This document shows positions 18,461 to 27,283 of a DNA stretch of 64,000 nt, piece after piece (the first letter of the stretch is position 1; the number at the start of each line of letters is the position of its first letter). This DNA is from Chloroflexota bacterium (GTDB lineage Bacteria; Chloroflexota; Chloroflexia; Chloroflexales; Roseiflexaceae), in NCBI GenBank assembly GCA_013388755.1, contig JACAEQ010000027.1, forward strand, positions 1 through 64,000, read 5' to 3'. The translations under genes and the position numbers were made by a program. The notes beneath the pieces were generated by a model that did not search any database, was not told the origin of the DNA, and saw only the letters and a program-made list of their open reading frames with translations.

Positions 18461-20245
18461 ATGGGCAGCAATCTCAAGGCTCCTCCCCTGATCTTTCCTG
18501 TATATCTCGATCGCTCCCTCGCGCTCCGCGCCGCCTGGCTGACCGCCCGCCGGGCGGGGCTGCGGCGCGTGCTCCGTCGCCTCGAGCGTCGGCTCAGACT
18601 CGGTGTGATGGACCCGTGGCTGGCCCCACGGTTCTACCCGGCGCCCGCCGGCACCGCTGCCGGCCCCGCGCTGCCGACGCAGCTCGCCGTGTTGCGCTGT
18701 CTGGTCGCCCTGCGAGGCGCCACGCCCCTCGCGGCCGCCTGGGACGCGCTCACGGGTACGATCGCGCTGCTTGGGCAGCCGCCTGCGCTCCTGGCCTGGC
18801 CAGCCAGCTGGCTGGCGTCACCCGTCGCCGACCCGCTCTGGGCCTTCAGGCTCCATAGCTGGGAGTGGGCCTGGCCCCACCTCGCTGACCCGGCGCGGCG
18901 CACGGCGCTGCTGGAGCTCTGGCACTACTGGCTGGCGCGCGTGCCCGTTGGCCGCGGCCCGGCCTGGGAGCCGCACCCCACCTCGCAGCGCCTCGTCGTC
19001 TGGGCCGCGGCCTGGCACCTGCTCGGCGGCGACGCGACGCTCGCCGCCGCCATCGCCCGGCAGGCCGCCTTCCTCGCCGACCACCTGGAGCGCGACCTCG
19101 ACAACAACCACCTGGTCGCCAATGCGAAGGCCCTGGCGTGGGCGGGCCTGCTGCTGCCCGGCCTGCCCGGCGCGCCGCGCTGGCGGCGCCAGGGCCTCGA
19201 ACTCTTCTGGACCACCCTGGACGCCCAGGTGCTGGCCGATGGGGGCCACGACGAGCGCTCCACCGGCTACCACCTGGCCGTCTGGCTTGACGCGCTCGAG
19301 CTTGCGCTTCTCTGCCTGGCCAGTGGTGAGGCCCCCCCACCACGAGCGTGGGCAGCCCTGGAGCGCATGCGGGTCTTCGCCCTGGCCCTCCGCCGGCCTG
19401 ATGGCCGTCTGCCGCTGCTCAACGACAGCGTCGAGGATGAGCCGCTGCCGGCCTCCGCGATCTTCGCCCTGGCCGAGGTGCTGCTCGGTGTGCCCGGCCA
19501 TGCCGCAGGACGTTGCCGCCCCGTGACGGAACTACGCGACAGCGGCTACGCCGTGCTGCGCGCCGGCGCCGGCCCCGCTGGCGTCTACCTGGCCTTCGAC
19601 GCCGGCGAGCTCGGGCCGCGCCACTTTCTCGGCCACGGCCACGCCGACGCGCTGAGCTTCGAGCTCTGGGCCGGCGGCGAGCCTCTCGTGCTGGACCCCG
19701 GCACCTACCAGTACCCTGCCGGCCCCTGGCGCGACTACTTCCGCGGCACCGCCGCCCACTCCACCGTCACCGTCGACGGCTACGACCAGTCGGTCTTCGC
19801 CGGGCCGTTCCGGGTGGCCGAGGCTGCCCACGGGCGCATCGTCGCCGTCAGCGAGGACGCTGGCGACCCCACCGTCACCGGCGAGCACGACGGCTACCGA
19901 CGCCTGGCGAGCCTCGTCAGCCATCGCCGCAGCGTCCAACTCCACGGCCCCTCGCGCCTCACGCTGGCCGACCAGCTCGAAGGCGCTGGACGGCATGCCC
20001 TGGTCGGGCGGCTGCACCTGGCGCCTTGCCAGCTAGCAATAGAGTCCCCGCAACTGGCCCGGGCCATCTACCCCGGCGGGTCGCGGGTGGCCTACCGTCT
20101 CGTCGGCGACGCCGCAGCGTGGCGGGTTGAGGAGGGCTGGACGAGCCGCCGCTGGTACCAGCGCGAGCCCTCCCCGGTGCTGGCCTGGGCAGTGGAGACG
20201 CCACTGCCGTTCGCGCTGGTAACCGAGATTGCGATTGAACCTTGA
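18461..20245 (+). CDS. Heparinase II/III-like (alginate-lyase-type) protein
   Basis: 594-residue protein. The N-terminal alpha/alpha-toroid (about residues 60-370) includes WEWAWPHLADPARR, NNHLVANAKALAWAGLL and GGHDERSTGYHLAVW. The C-terminal beta-sandwich typical of heparinase II/III begins near 380 (SGYAVLRAG) and contains GHGHADALSFELWAGGEPL and DPGTYQY. The conserved Asn-His and Tyr-His features fit a polysaccharide lyase. No signal peptide is visible, as is common for this group within EPS loci, where the enzyme may act on the nascent polymer or on lipid-linked intermediates. ATG 18461 is preferred; GTG 18404 would add 19 unconvincing residues. It is followed closely by wecB. Confidence 0.85.
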   Translation: MGSNLKAPPLIFPVYLDRSLALRAAWLTARRAGLRRVLRRLERRLRLGVMDPWLAPRFYPAPAGTAAGPALPTQLAVLRCLVALRGATPLAAAWDALTGTIALLGQPPALLAWPASWLASPVADPLWAFRLHSWEWAWPHLADPARRTALLELWHYWLARVPVGRGPAWEPHPTSQRLVVWAAAWHLLGGDATLAAAIARQAAFLADHLERDLDNNHLVANAKALAWAGLLLPGLPGAPRWRRQGLELFWTTLDAQVLADGGHDERSTGYHLAVWLDALELALLCLASGEAPPPRAWAALERMRVFALALRRPDGRLPLLNDSVEDEPLPASAIFALAEVLLGVPGHAAGRCRPVTELRDSGYAVLRAGAGPAGVYLAFDAGELGPRHFLGHGHADALSFELWAGGEPLVLDPGTYQYPAGPWRDYFRGTAAHSTVTVDGYDQSVFAGPFRVAEAAHGRIVAVSEDAGDPTVTGEHDGYRRLASLVSHRRSVQLHGPSRLTLADQLEGAGRHALVGRLHLAPCQLAIESPQLARAIYPGGSRVAYRLVGDAAAWRVEEGWTSRRWYQREPSPVLAWAVETPLPFALVTEIAIEP

Positions 20246-20300
20246 TCGCGTGGGAGGTGAGCGTCTCACCACACCAACGCGCCCACACGGAGAACATCAG

Positions 20301-21440
20301 ATGCGACTCTTGCATATCGTCGGTGCGCGCCCGAACTTCATGAAGGCGGCGCCGGTCTGGCTGGCCGTTGCCGAGGCCGGGGGCTTCGACCAGGAACTGG
20401 TCCACACCGGCCAGCACTACGACGTCAACATGTCGGACATCTTCTTCGCCGAGTTGGGACTGCCGGCGCCCCACTACTACCTGGGCGTCGGCTCGGGCAC
20501 CCACGCCCAGCAGACGGCGGCGGTGATGGTGGCCTTTGAGCAAACCCTTGCCGAGGCCCGGCCCGACCTGGTGCTGGTCTACGGCGACGTGAACTCGACC
20601 GTCGCCGCGGCCCTGGTCTGTGCCCGGCTGCTGCTGCCGGTGGCCCATGTGGAGGCGGGGCTGCGCTCGGGTGATCGGACCATGCCGGAGGAGATCAACC
20701 GGCTGCTCACCGACCAGATCGCCGACCTGCTGTTCACACCCTCGGCTGACGGCGACGTCAATCTGCTGCGAGAGGGCGTGGCGCCGGAGAAGATCATTCG
20801 CGTTGGCAACGTAATGATCGACAGCCTGGTGCGGCTACTGCCCCTGGCCCGGCGCTCGGGCGTGCTGGACAGGCTGGGGCTCGCGCCCCGCCGCTACGCC
20901 GCCCTCACTCTCCATCGCCCGTCGAACGTGGACGACCCGGCGCGCCTGTGCGCACTGCTGGAGACGCTCGGTGACCTTTCGGCGCGGTTGCCGATCGTCT
21001 TCCCCGTCCACCCGCGTACCCGCAAGCGCATCGAGGACCTGGGCCTGAATGCGACCGGCGACATCAGACTGACCGAACCCCTGGGCTATCTGGAGTTCCT
21101 GCACCTGATGAGCGAGGCTCGTCTGGTGCTGACCGACTCGGGCGGCATCCAGGAGGAGACGAGTTACCTGGGCATCCCCTGCCTGACCCTGCGGGCCAAT
21201 ACCGAGCGGCCGATCACCGTTGACCACGGTACCAACACCCTGGTCGGCCTGGAGGTCGAGCGGCTCGCCGACCTGTTCAACGCCATTCTCGACGGAACGT
21301 ACCTCTGGGACCGCCGGCCAGCCGGCGGGATCCCTCTGTGGGACGGCCAGGCCGCCCGGCGCATCGTGGCGGCCCTTGAGCAACTGAACGGTGGCATGCT
21401 CCACAGCATCCATACAACGTCAAAGGAGGTAGCGCGATGA
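20301..21440 (+). CDS. wecB: UDP-N-acetylglucosamine 2-epimerase (non-hydrolysing)
   Basis: 379-residue enzyme expected to interconvert UDP-GlcNAc and UDP-ManNAc in the cytoplasm. Family motifs are LHIVGARPNFMKAAP at the N-terminus, VYGDVNSTVAAALVCARL, HVEAGLRSGDRTMPEEINR with the catalytic acidic residues, and LTDSGGIQEETSYLGIPCLT near residue 280. A GGAGAA seven bases before ATG 20301 sets the start; the frame is open further upstream but without support. Together with the dehydrogenase at 1035 it could make UDP-ManNAcA. The stop overlaps the ATG of the next small ORF (ATGA), so that ORF is translationally coupled. Confidence 0.93.
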   Translation: MRLLHIVGARPNFMKAAPVWLAVAEAGGFDQELVHTGQHYDVNMSDIFFAELGLPAPHYYLGVGSGTHAQQTAAVMVAFEQTLAEARPDLVLVYGDVNSTVAAALVCARLLLPVAHVEAGLRSGDRTMPEEINRLLTDQIADLLFTPSADGDVNLLREGVAPEKIIRVGNVMIDSLVRLLPLARRSGVLDRLGLAPRRYAALTLHRPSNVDDPARLCALLETLGDLSARLPIVFPVHPRTRKRIEDLGLNATGDIRLTEPLGYLEFLHLMSEARLVLTDSGGIQEETSYLGIPCLTLRANTERPITVDHGTNTLVGLEVERLADLFNAILDGTYLWDRRPAGGIPLWDGQAARRIVAALEQLNGGMLHSIHTTSKEVAR

Positions 21441-21598
21441 TCAACGCGACGACGAAGGATACACCCGTGCCCGCGACCACCCGCTCCGAGCTGCTCCCCC
21501 GCTTCTCGGAGCGCCGTCTGATCCTGATCGCAGGCGACATCATCACGATCGCGCTGGCCGGGGGGCTGGCCGTCTGGATCAACGGGTTGCTGCGCTGA
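21437..21598 (+). CDS. Detached N-terminal membrane segment of an initiating sugar transferase (53 aa)
   Basis: A 53-residue ORF coupled to wecB by an ATGA overlap and preceded by AGGAGGT. It has a basic N-terminus with LLPRFSERR, then one hydrophobic helix (LILIAGDIITIALAGGLAVW) ending INGLLR and a TGA. This is exactly what the first 50 residues of a PglC/WbaP-type polyprenyl sugar-phosphate transferase of the PCPT/CoA-binding class look like. The rest of that enzyme follows in another frame at 21612 behind its own ribosome-binding site. Either a mutation broke one gene, or the enzyme is now made as two polypeptides. Confidence 0.65.
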   Translation: MINATTKDTPVPATTRSELLPRFSERRLILIAGDIITIALAGGLAVWINGLLR

Positions 21599-21611
21599 GA
21601 GGGAGGAGGCT

Positions 21612-22922
21612 ATGCTCTGGCTACTCTTCATCGTGGCCGCCTGGTTACTGCTGTTGATGCTGATCGGCGGCTATGATCTGCAGATCGCGGGCAACCGCTT
21701 GCAGGTAATGAGCCGTGTGGTCTCGGCAACGCTGCTCGCCGGCCTGATCTACCTCGTCATCTTCTTCATCTTCGGGCGCCAGGCTTTGCTGGCAGAGCAT
21801 ATCTCCCCGACCTGGCTGAATCTGTTTGATTTGAGCCTGCCGCCGCGCCTCGTCCCGGCGCTACTGATCGCCCTCGGCCTGCCCCTGCTGATCGCCTGGC
21901 GCTTCACCTACATCAGGCTCTTCAGCAACCCGGCCCTGCACCGGCGCGCCGTGATTGTTGGCGTGGGCGAGGCCGGCTCGATGCTGGTGCATGCCACACA
22001 GCAGGTAACCGTCGCGTACGAGTACGCCGGCTTCATCGACCACGACCCGACCCTGCATGGCCAGACCGTCGCGGGCATCAAGGTGCTGGGGAGCTACGAT
22101 GTGCTCGACCGGCTCGTGCGAACGCGCAGCGTCGACGAGGTGATCGTCACCGTCACCAACCAGGGCGAGGACCGCTTCTTCACGTCGCTGGTGCTCTGCC
22201 ACGAGCAGGGCGTGAAGATCCGCTCGGTCTCGAACGTCTACGAGGAGGTGCTCGGCCAGGTGCCGGTGGAGCACCTGGGGCCGGAGTGGTTCGTTGACAC
22301 CTTTAACAACAACTTCCCAACCGTCTATCGCCTGTTCAAGCGCCTGCTCGACATCGTGGCCGGGATGGCGGGGATGGCGGGACTGGCGCTGATCTTTCCC
22401 TTCATCGCCCTGGCGATCTACCTCGACAGCCCCGGTCCGATCTTCTACCGCCAGGAGCGCCATGGGCAGTACGGGCGGCGCTTTCACGTGCTGAAGTTCC
22501 GCTCGATGATCCCAAATGCAGAGAAGGTCGGTCTGGAGAAGCTGGGGCTCGATAAGTGGACCGAGAAGAACGATCCGCGTATCACGCGGGTAGGCCGATT
22601 GATCCGCAAGGCGCGCATCGACGAGCTGCCGCAGGTCTGGAACATCCTCAAGGGCAATATGAGCGTGGTTGGGCCGCGGCCCGAGGTGTCGCGCATGGTC
22701 GAGCGGTTGGAACGCGAGGTGCCGTACTACCGGCTGCGCTTCAGTGTCAAGCCGGGTCTTACGGGCTGGGCACAGGTGCGCTACCGCTACGGCGCCACGA
22801 TCGAGGATCAGTTGGCCAAATTGCGCTACGACCTGTACTATATCAAGCATCAGAGTCTGGTGCTCGACCTGCTGATCATCATCCGCACCCTCAGGGTGGT
22901 GTTCTCCTTCCGCGGGGTGTGA
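21612..22922 (+). CDS. Exopolysaccharide polyprenyl glycosylphosphotransferase (initiating sugar transferase)
   Basis: 436-residue membrane enzyme that transfers a sugar phosphate from UDP-sugar to undecaprenyl phosphate, starting repeat-unit synthesis. Three N-terminal helices come first (LLFIVAAWLLLLMLIGGYDL; VVSATLLAGLIYLVIFFIFG; LVPALLIALGLPLLI). A nucleotide-binding CoA-binding-like domain follows (RRAVIVGVGEAGSMLV). Then comes the catalytic C-terminus: KRLLDIVAGMAG with a membrane hairpin, FYRQERHGQYGRRFHVLKFR, and DELPQVWNILKGNMSVVGPR. The family normally has one more N-terminal helix; it is encoded separately at 21437-21598. GGAGG at 21602-21606 precedes ATG 21612. The catalytic domain looks intact. 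Confidence 0.92.
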   Translation: MLWLLFIVAAWLLLLMLIGGYDLQIAGNRLQVMSRVVSATLLAGLIYLVIFFIFGRQALLAEHISPTWLNLFDLSLPPRLVPALLIALGLPLLIAWRFTYIRLFSNPALHRRAVIVGVGEAGSMLVHATQQVTVAYEYAGFIDHDPTLHGQTVAGIKVLGSYDVLDRLVRTRSVDEVIVTVTNQGEDRFFTSLVLCHEQGVKIRSVSNVYEEVLGQVPVEHLGPEWFVDTFNNNFPTVYRLFKRLLDIVAGMAGMAGLALIFPFIALAIYLDSPGPIFYRQERHGQYGRRFHVLKFRSMIPNAEKVGLEKLGLDKWTEKNDPRITRVGRLIRKARIDELPQVWNILKGNMSVVGPRPEVSRMVERLEREVPYYRLRFSVKPGLTGWAQVRYRYGATIEDQLAKLRYDLYYIKHQSLVLDLLIIIRTLRVVFSFRGV

Positions 22923-23058
22923 TGTCCAGTCCGATGCGCCGCTTCCCAGAACGTTACTGTCACACATCGCCGACGCGGGCCGTCTGTTATACCAGCGCTG
23001 CTCCAGCGCCGGGGCGCCCCGCTATGCACCCCACGCGGCGTGGCGCGGCCACACCGGC

Positions 23059-23490
23059 ATGACCGGGGGGATGGCACGGCACGGCGGCGCGGGCCGACGC
23101 CCGTGTCGTCGGGTCCTCGGCCTGGGGGCCCTGCTGGCACTGGGGCTGGTGCCTTCAGCGCCGAGGCCTGGCTGGACGCGCCTGGCCACTGGCTCACGGT
23201 CCCCTCGACGCCCTACCCGTCCGAAGTGATCGCCGTGCTGGGCGGCGGCGGTGAGCGCCCGGGCTACGCCGCCGGACTGCGCGACCGAGGCTTCGCCCCC
23301 GAACTCTGGCAGACGGGAGGCCCCGGGGATCGCGAGGCGGCACTGGCTATCCGCGACAGGCAGGGTTGGCTGGCGGAGAGTGTTGCCTTCCTCTGGTGGC
23401 GCAACCCTACCAGTCGCCGCAACGTCGCCGACGAACTGGTGAAACTGGCTGGCTACGCTGCGCTCTACGGCCTGAACCCCTGGAACTGCG
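23059..23490 (+). pseudogene. Frameshifted remnant of a DUF218 (YdcF/SanA-like) membrane protein
   Basis: From ATG 23059 one frame gives a basic stretch and a membrane helix (RRVLGLGALLALGLV). Near 23145-23155 the homology moves to another frame: SAEAWLDAPGHWL, then SEVIAVLGGGGERPGYAAGL and FAPELWQTGGPG, the DUF218 N-terminal pattern. The middle of the domain is missing, and the ORF rejoins something like its end (LVKLAGYAALYGLNPWNC). I therefore read a DUF218 gene broken by a frameshift and an internal deletion. Such proteins are often found beside initiating sugar transferases in EPS loci and are thought to act in the envelope. The bases from 23490 to the convergent epimerase at 23639 show nothing. 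Confidence 0.65.
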
Positions 23491-23638
23491 CGTTGCCGCC
23501 CACATCACGACCGCATCCATCACATCCAGCTGCGAGCGGGTGTGCCGATTACAACAAGGCGTGGGGCAGGATCTGTTCAATGCTCCTGACCCACGCCTTC
23601 TGTTTTCATAAGTGGAGCGACGCACGGCCCCACCATGG

Positions 23639-24556
23639 CTATTCTGCCCCGACGGTCTGAGTCAGACCGTCACGGAGGGTAACGCGCGCGCGAAAGCCGG
23701 CAGCGGCGAAGGCGCTCACGTCCGCGCATGAGCGGCGCACCTCGCCTTCGCGGGCCGGGGCGAAGAGCGGGCGCACCTCCCGGCCAAGACAGGCGCCGAT
23801 CGTCTCCGCCAGCTCCAGCACACTGGTCTCCTCGCCACGTCCCACGTTGAAGACGGCCCCCGCGATCCTGGAGAGGCTTGCCGCCGCCCGTAGACTCTCC
23901 ACGATGTCGCCGACATAAATGAAGTCGCGCGTCTGCAGGCCATCACCGTAGATCGTGGGTTGTCCTCCCGCGCGCAGTGCGGCGATAAAGCGCGGCACCA
24001 CCGCCGCATAGGGCGAAGCCGGGTCCTGGCGCGGCCCGTACACGTTAAAGAAGCGGAGGGAGACGGTTTCGAGACGGTGCAGCCGGGTGTAGAGTTTGAG
24101 CGCCTCCTCGGCAGCGAGTTTCGAGGTCGCATAGGGCGAGAGCGGCGCCGGCGGGTCCTGCTCACTGACGGGAAGCCTGTGCGTGTCGCCATAGATGGCG
24201 CAGGTGGAGGCGAGGATCACCCGACGGACACCGCCGAGACGCGCCGCTTCCAGGACGTGCAGCGTTCCTGTTAGGTTGACATCAAAGGTCTCGACCGGTT
24301 GTGCCACCGATTGGACCACGGAAACCAGCGCCGCGAGATGATAGATCACCTCCGTCCCTTCCGCAGCGGCGGCGAGCGCGCGGGGGTCGCGCACATCGCC
24401 CGCCTGCACCTGCACATCCGCTCCGAGGTGTGCGAGCCGATCGACTGACCCACTCGAGAAATTGTCCAGTATCCGCACGCGATCGCCCGTCGTGACCAGA
24501 CGTTCGACCAGGTGTGAGCCAATAAAACCGGCGCCCCCCGTTACGAGGACCTGCAT
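23639..24556 (-). CDS. NAD-dependent epimerase (UDP-glucose/UDP-GlcNAc 4-epimerase-like SDR)
   Basis: 305-residue extended SDR. It has GGAGFIGSHLVERL at the N-terminus, DVRDPRALAAAAEGTEVIYH with LAALVSVVQSV, the catalytic serine in ASTCAIYGD, and PYATSKLAAEE supplying YxxxK. RFFNVYGPRQDP and RDFIYVGDIV are further family motifs. It is expected to epimerise a UDP-hexose in the cytoplasm. The start ATG 24556 is preceded by GGGAGGT at normal spacing. It is the only gene of the polysaccharide locus on the minus strand, and its last codons contain an odd 21-base palindrome (23651-23671), which may also act as a stem at the end of the mRNA. Confidence 0.88.
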   Translation of the reverse strand: MQVLVTGGAGFIGSHLVERLVTTGDRVRILDNFSSGSVDRLAHLGADVQVQAGDVRDPRALAAAAEGTEVIYHLAALVSVVQSVAQPVETFDVNLTGTLHVLEAARLGGVRRVILASTCAIYGDTHRLPVSEQDPPAPLSPYATSKLAAEEALKLYTRLHRLETVSLRFFNVYGPRQDPASPYAAVVPRFIAALRAGGQPTIYGDGLQTRDFIYVGDIVESLRAAASLSRIAGAVFNVGRGEETSVLELAETIGACLGREVRPLFAPAREGEVRRSCADVSAFAAAGFRARVTLRDGLTQTVGAE

Positions 24557-24976
24557 ACATACCTCCCACGGCTTGCTCGCATACCCGATCCCCCGGCGCG
24601 CCTTCGCGGCAGCACTCCGTCATTGAGAGTGTTCGCCTATCTCCCGGGAGCTAGGGCGTCGCGCCCTCGCTCCAGAGTAGCGTTTACTCCCAGGTGTGAA
24701 TATCTTCATCATAGTACGGCGACCGTACCTCGGGCGCTCGCAACGACGTTCACGCTGTAGACGTCGAGGCCGGCCTGGCAGTTCGGCTGCCCGGATGGCG
24801 TCCGTACCCACATTCCCGCGGCAGAGCGGTATTTGTCTTCTTTTGTGGTGCCGTGCGGCGGCTTCGCCCGGCGCACCGCACCAGCTTTCAAAGCCTGGAA
24901 GCGGTGGGCTGCGCGCAGCGCGAACGGTGTTCTGTTAAAGTTTCACCCATCGTCAGGGTCGCGCTGAGTGCCCGGT
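24557..24976. other. Intergenic stretch without a recognisable gene
   Basis: About 420 bases between the epimerase start and the end of the broken BTAD gene, both on the minus strand. Small ORFs occur on both strands (for example 24709-24891 minus) but have atypical composition and no convincing ribosome-binding site. A minus-strand TATGAT at 24707-24712 could be a -10 for the epimerase, about 150 bases upstream, without a good -35. I see no transposase or tRNA remnant. It forms the boundary between the polysaccharide locus and the regulatory region. Confidence 0.4.
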
Positions 24977-26013
24977 CTACGACCCGAGTTTGCGTTCGCG
25001 CTGGAGTGATTCGTAGGTGGCGATCACCCGGTCGGCGGTGGCGCCGGGGGCCAGCGGGTTGAGGGCGGTGGCGCGCAGGTAGCGCCGGTAGGCGCGTTCG
25101 AGCTCGGCGCCCTGGTCGAGACGCAGGTATGCCTGGAGCAACCAGATCGTCACGTCGTCGGCGTCCGGCGCTTCATCAATCGCGCGGGTGCAGACGTTGA
25201 CGCATTCCCGGTAGCGCTGCTCCTCGACATACTGCTCCGCCAGGCGCTCGGCGGCATTGACGAAGTGCCCGAGGAGCAGCTGGCGCCGTTCGAGCATCCA
25301 GCCGTTGCTGCGCGCAATGTCGGCCATGTACGGCCCGCCGTACAGTTCCAGCGCGCAGCGATACAACGGCGCGGCGGCCGCCAGCCCGTCCCGCTGCTCG
25401 ATGCGGTCGGCCAGATCAAATGCCTGCTCGAAGATGTCGGCGCTATTGCGGATGAAGTCGGGGCGCAGCATGCAGCGCTCGGCGTCGGTCACCAGCGCCG
25501 AGTCGGCCAGTTCACTGCCGCTGGCGTCGGCGATCAGGGTACGCAGCGAGGTCAGCGCGCGCGCCAGGCTGGCGGCGCCGGCGGCATTGCCCCACACCGC
25601 CGCGATGATCGCTTCGCGCGTGGCACCGCGCGCGCCGGTATGCGCCAGATAGGCGAAGACGCTCTGTAGCTTCTGCGCGCCGGCGCGCCCGCTGTCATAC
25701 CGCCCCAGTCCTGCACCTGGATCGTGAGGCCGTTGATGTGGACCTGGAAGGCCCCCAGACAGCCGATCTCGATCCCGCCGAAGGGCGGTGTGGCACTGCA
25801 CAGCCCGCCGCAGGCGTCCAGCGCGTCAAGTGCCAGGCGCGCCTGCCGGCGCTCCTCAGGCGTGCCGGCGCGCAGCACCAGGCGCACATGCACGGTGGCC
25901 TGGTCGCCGTAGGCGGCGTACAATGCCAGTGCGGTGTGCCGGCGGACCTCTTCGTCCGGATGAGAGAGCAGCGGTAAGTAGAGCCGGATCAATCCGGCAA
26001 GCTGCTTGATCAT
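24977..26013 (-). pseudogene. BTAD/SARP-family transcriptional regulator, interrupted by a single-base frameshift
   Basis: Two overlapping minus-strand ORFs make one protein of about 345 residues. Residues 1-100, from ATG 26013, hold a HEAT-like helical segment (LLSHPDEEVRRHTALALYAA) and the start of a winged helix (IEIGCLGAFQVHINGLTIQV, then QDW). The second ORF continues GRYDSGRAGAQKLQSVFAYL and AVWGNAAGAASLARALTSLR, and ends in a bacterial transcriptional activation domain with TPR-like helices (ERLAEQYVEEQRYRECVNVC). The switch is at about 25700-25706, in a run of four G/C, and needs one missing base. Either a true mutation, a sequencing error, or less likely programmed -1 frameshifting. 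AT-rich DNA at 26080-26150 probably holds its promoter. Confidence 0.75.
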
Positions 26014-26152
26014 GCGAGTCTGCCTGCCAGGATGGTTGACCGGTGCGTGGCGACTGGCTGTTGGAACGAGAGCTGCGTATCTGCTGATCAGTATACCTTA
26101 TATGTGGGCGATTTGTATCCTACAATTTGATGACAATTCTGTTCCTATACTC

Positions 26153-27196
26153 CTACCGCGCCGCCCGCTGCTGGTATAACGCCACCAGCGCCGCGCCGAT
26201 CGCCTGGGACAGGTCGCCCAGCGCCGCCGGCACGATTGTCAGGTAGCCGCGCTGCGGTGGCCAGAGATAGGCGTCGGCAGTTTCGCGCACGATCCGCAGG
26301 TAGCGTTCGCGGAACTCCGCGGTTGTTGCCTCGGGGTCCATCAGGCCGCCGCCAACCACGACATACTGCATATCGAACGCCATGGCGAGGTTGGCGACGT
26401 GCAACCCGAGCGCGCGCGCCTGGAAGTCGAACAGTTCGGTTGCCAGCGGGTCGCCGTGCTGCGCCAGGCCGCGCAGGGCAAACGCCCGCTCGCGCATGTC
26501 GCGCCCGGGCCTGGCAAGTTCGTGGTCGGGGTAGCGCGGCAGGCGTTCGGCCAGCAGGTATGGCAGGCCGGAGAGGGTCGTATACACCTCGAAACAGCCC
26601 CACGTCCGGCCGCAACCGCACGGGTAGGGGCGCGCGTCGAGCAGGTGCAGCGGCGCCGGCATGTGGCCGCCCTCCATGCCGTTGAGCGAGTCGCCGTCGA
26701 GCGGCAGGCCGTCACGGCCCACGTAGGCGCACCCGAGGCCGGAGCCGGGCGCCAGCATCACTACCGTGCCGTTGCCGTCGCCGCGCGCGTGCTGCGCTTC
26801 CGCCACGCCGCCCATATTGCCGTCGTTGCCGAAGGCCAGCGGGATCGGGCGCCCGGCCCGTTCGGCCAGCGCGGCGCTGTAGGCGGCGTGCAGGTCGAAC
26901 CCCGCGAAGCTCTCTGGCAGGTTCGGCGAGCGGTCGAGTACACCATAGCGCTGGTATGGCCCCGGGATCGCCAGCCCGACGCCGCGCACCTGCGCCCAGT
27001 CAAGACCGTTCTGCTCCAGGTAGTCGGTGATCGCTGCGACCCAGCCGCGCACTACGGCCTCCGGCCCGCCGGCGGAGCCGGTCGGTCGCTGCAATAACCG
27101 GGTAGAGATGGCCGTCCCGTCGTCCCAGACGCCACCAACCTTCGACGTCGTGGCGCCGCCGTCGGTGCCGATGTAGATCTGCCGCGTTGCGCTCAT
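26153..27196 (-). CDS. ROK-family sugar kinase
   Basis: 347-residue ASKHA-fold kinase. The phosphate-1 loop is IGTDGGATTSKVGG, the sugar-binding part is GLAIPGPYQRYGV with FGNDGNMGG, and the glycine-rich ATP region is LAPGSGLGCAYVG. The ROK zinc signature appears as GGHMPAP followed by CGCGRTWGCFEVYTT. It is expected to phosphorylate glucose, GlcNAc or a similar hexose in the cytoplasm. The frame is open upstream, but ATG 27196 directly precedes the conserved fold and has CCAGG six bases upstream. A good promoter lies at 27256-27283 on the same strand, making it a separate transcription unit with a 5' leader of about 50 bases. Confidence 0.87.
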   Translation of the reverse strand: MSATRQIYIGTDGGATTSKVGGVWDDGTAISTRLLQRPTGSAGGPEAVVRGWVAAITDYLEQNGLDWAQVRGVGLAIPGPYQRYGVLDRSPNLPESFAGFDLHAAYSAALAERAGRPIPLAFGNDGNMGGVAEAQHARGDGNGTVVMLAPGSGLGCAYVGRDGLPLDGDSLNGMEGGHMPAPLHLLDARPYPCGCGRTWGCFEVYTTLSGLPYLLAERLPRYPDHELARPGRDMRERAFALRGLAQHGDPLATELFDFQARALGLHVANLAMAFDMQYVVVGGGLMDPEATTAEFRERYLRIVRETADAYLWPPQRGYLTIVPAALGDLSQAIGAALVALYQQRAAR

Positions 27197-27255
27197 CGTA
27201 TGCCTGGCTTTCTGCTGCTTGTCTTTACAGAGGAAACCGGGGGACCGGCGCGCAC

Positions 27256-27283
27256 ATTGTAGTCGTTCGTGGTGAGATGTCAA
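27256..27283 (-). promoter_or_regulatory. Sigma-70-type promoter of the ROK kinase gene
   Basis: On the minus strand, TTGACA (27283-27278) and TACAAT (27261-27256) are separated by 16 bases. Transcription should begin near 27249, about 50 bases before the ROK kinase ATG at 27196. Confidence 0.65.

Noticed and set aside
22556-23062. 168-codon + strand open frame running from the sugar transferase into the DUF218 remnant
   Set aside because: Most of it is a shadow of the transferase; the tail has no homology pattern.
23651-23671. 21-base palindrome as terminator of the minus-strand epimerase
   Set aside because: It lies inside the last codons and lacks a T-run, so terminator function is not supported; mentioned only in the gene entry.
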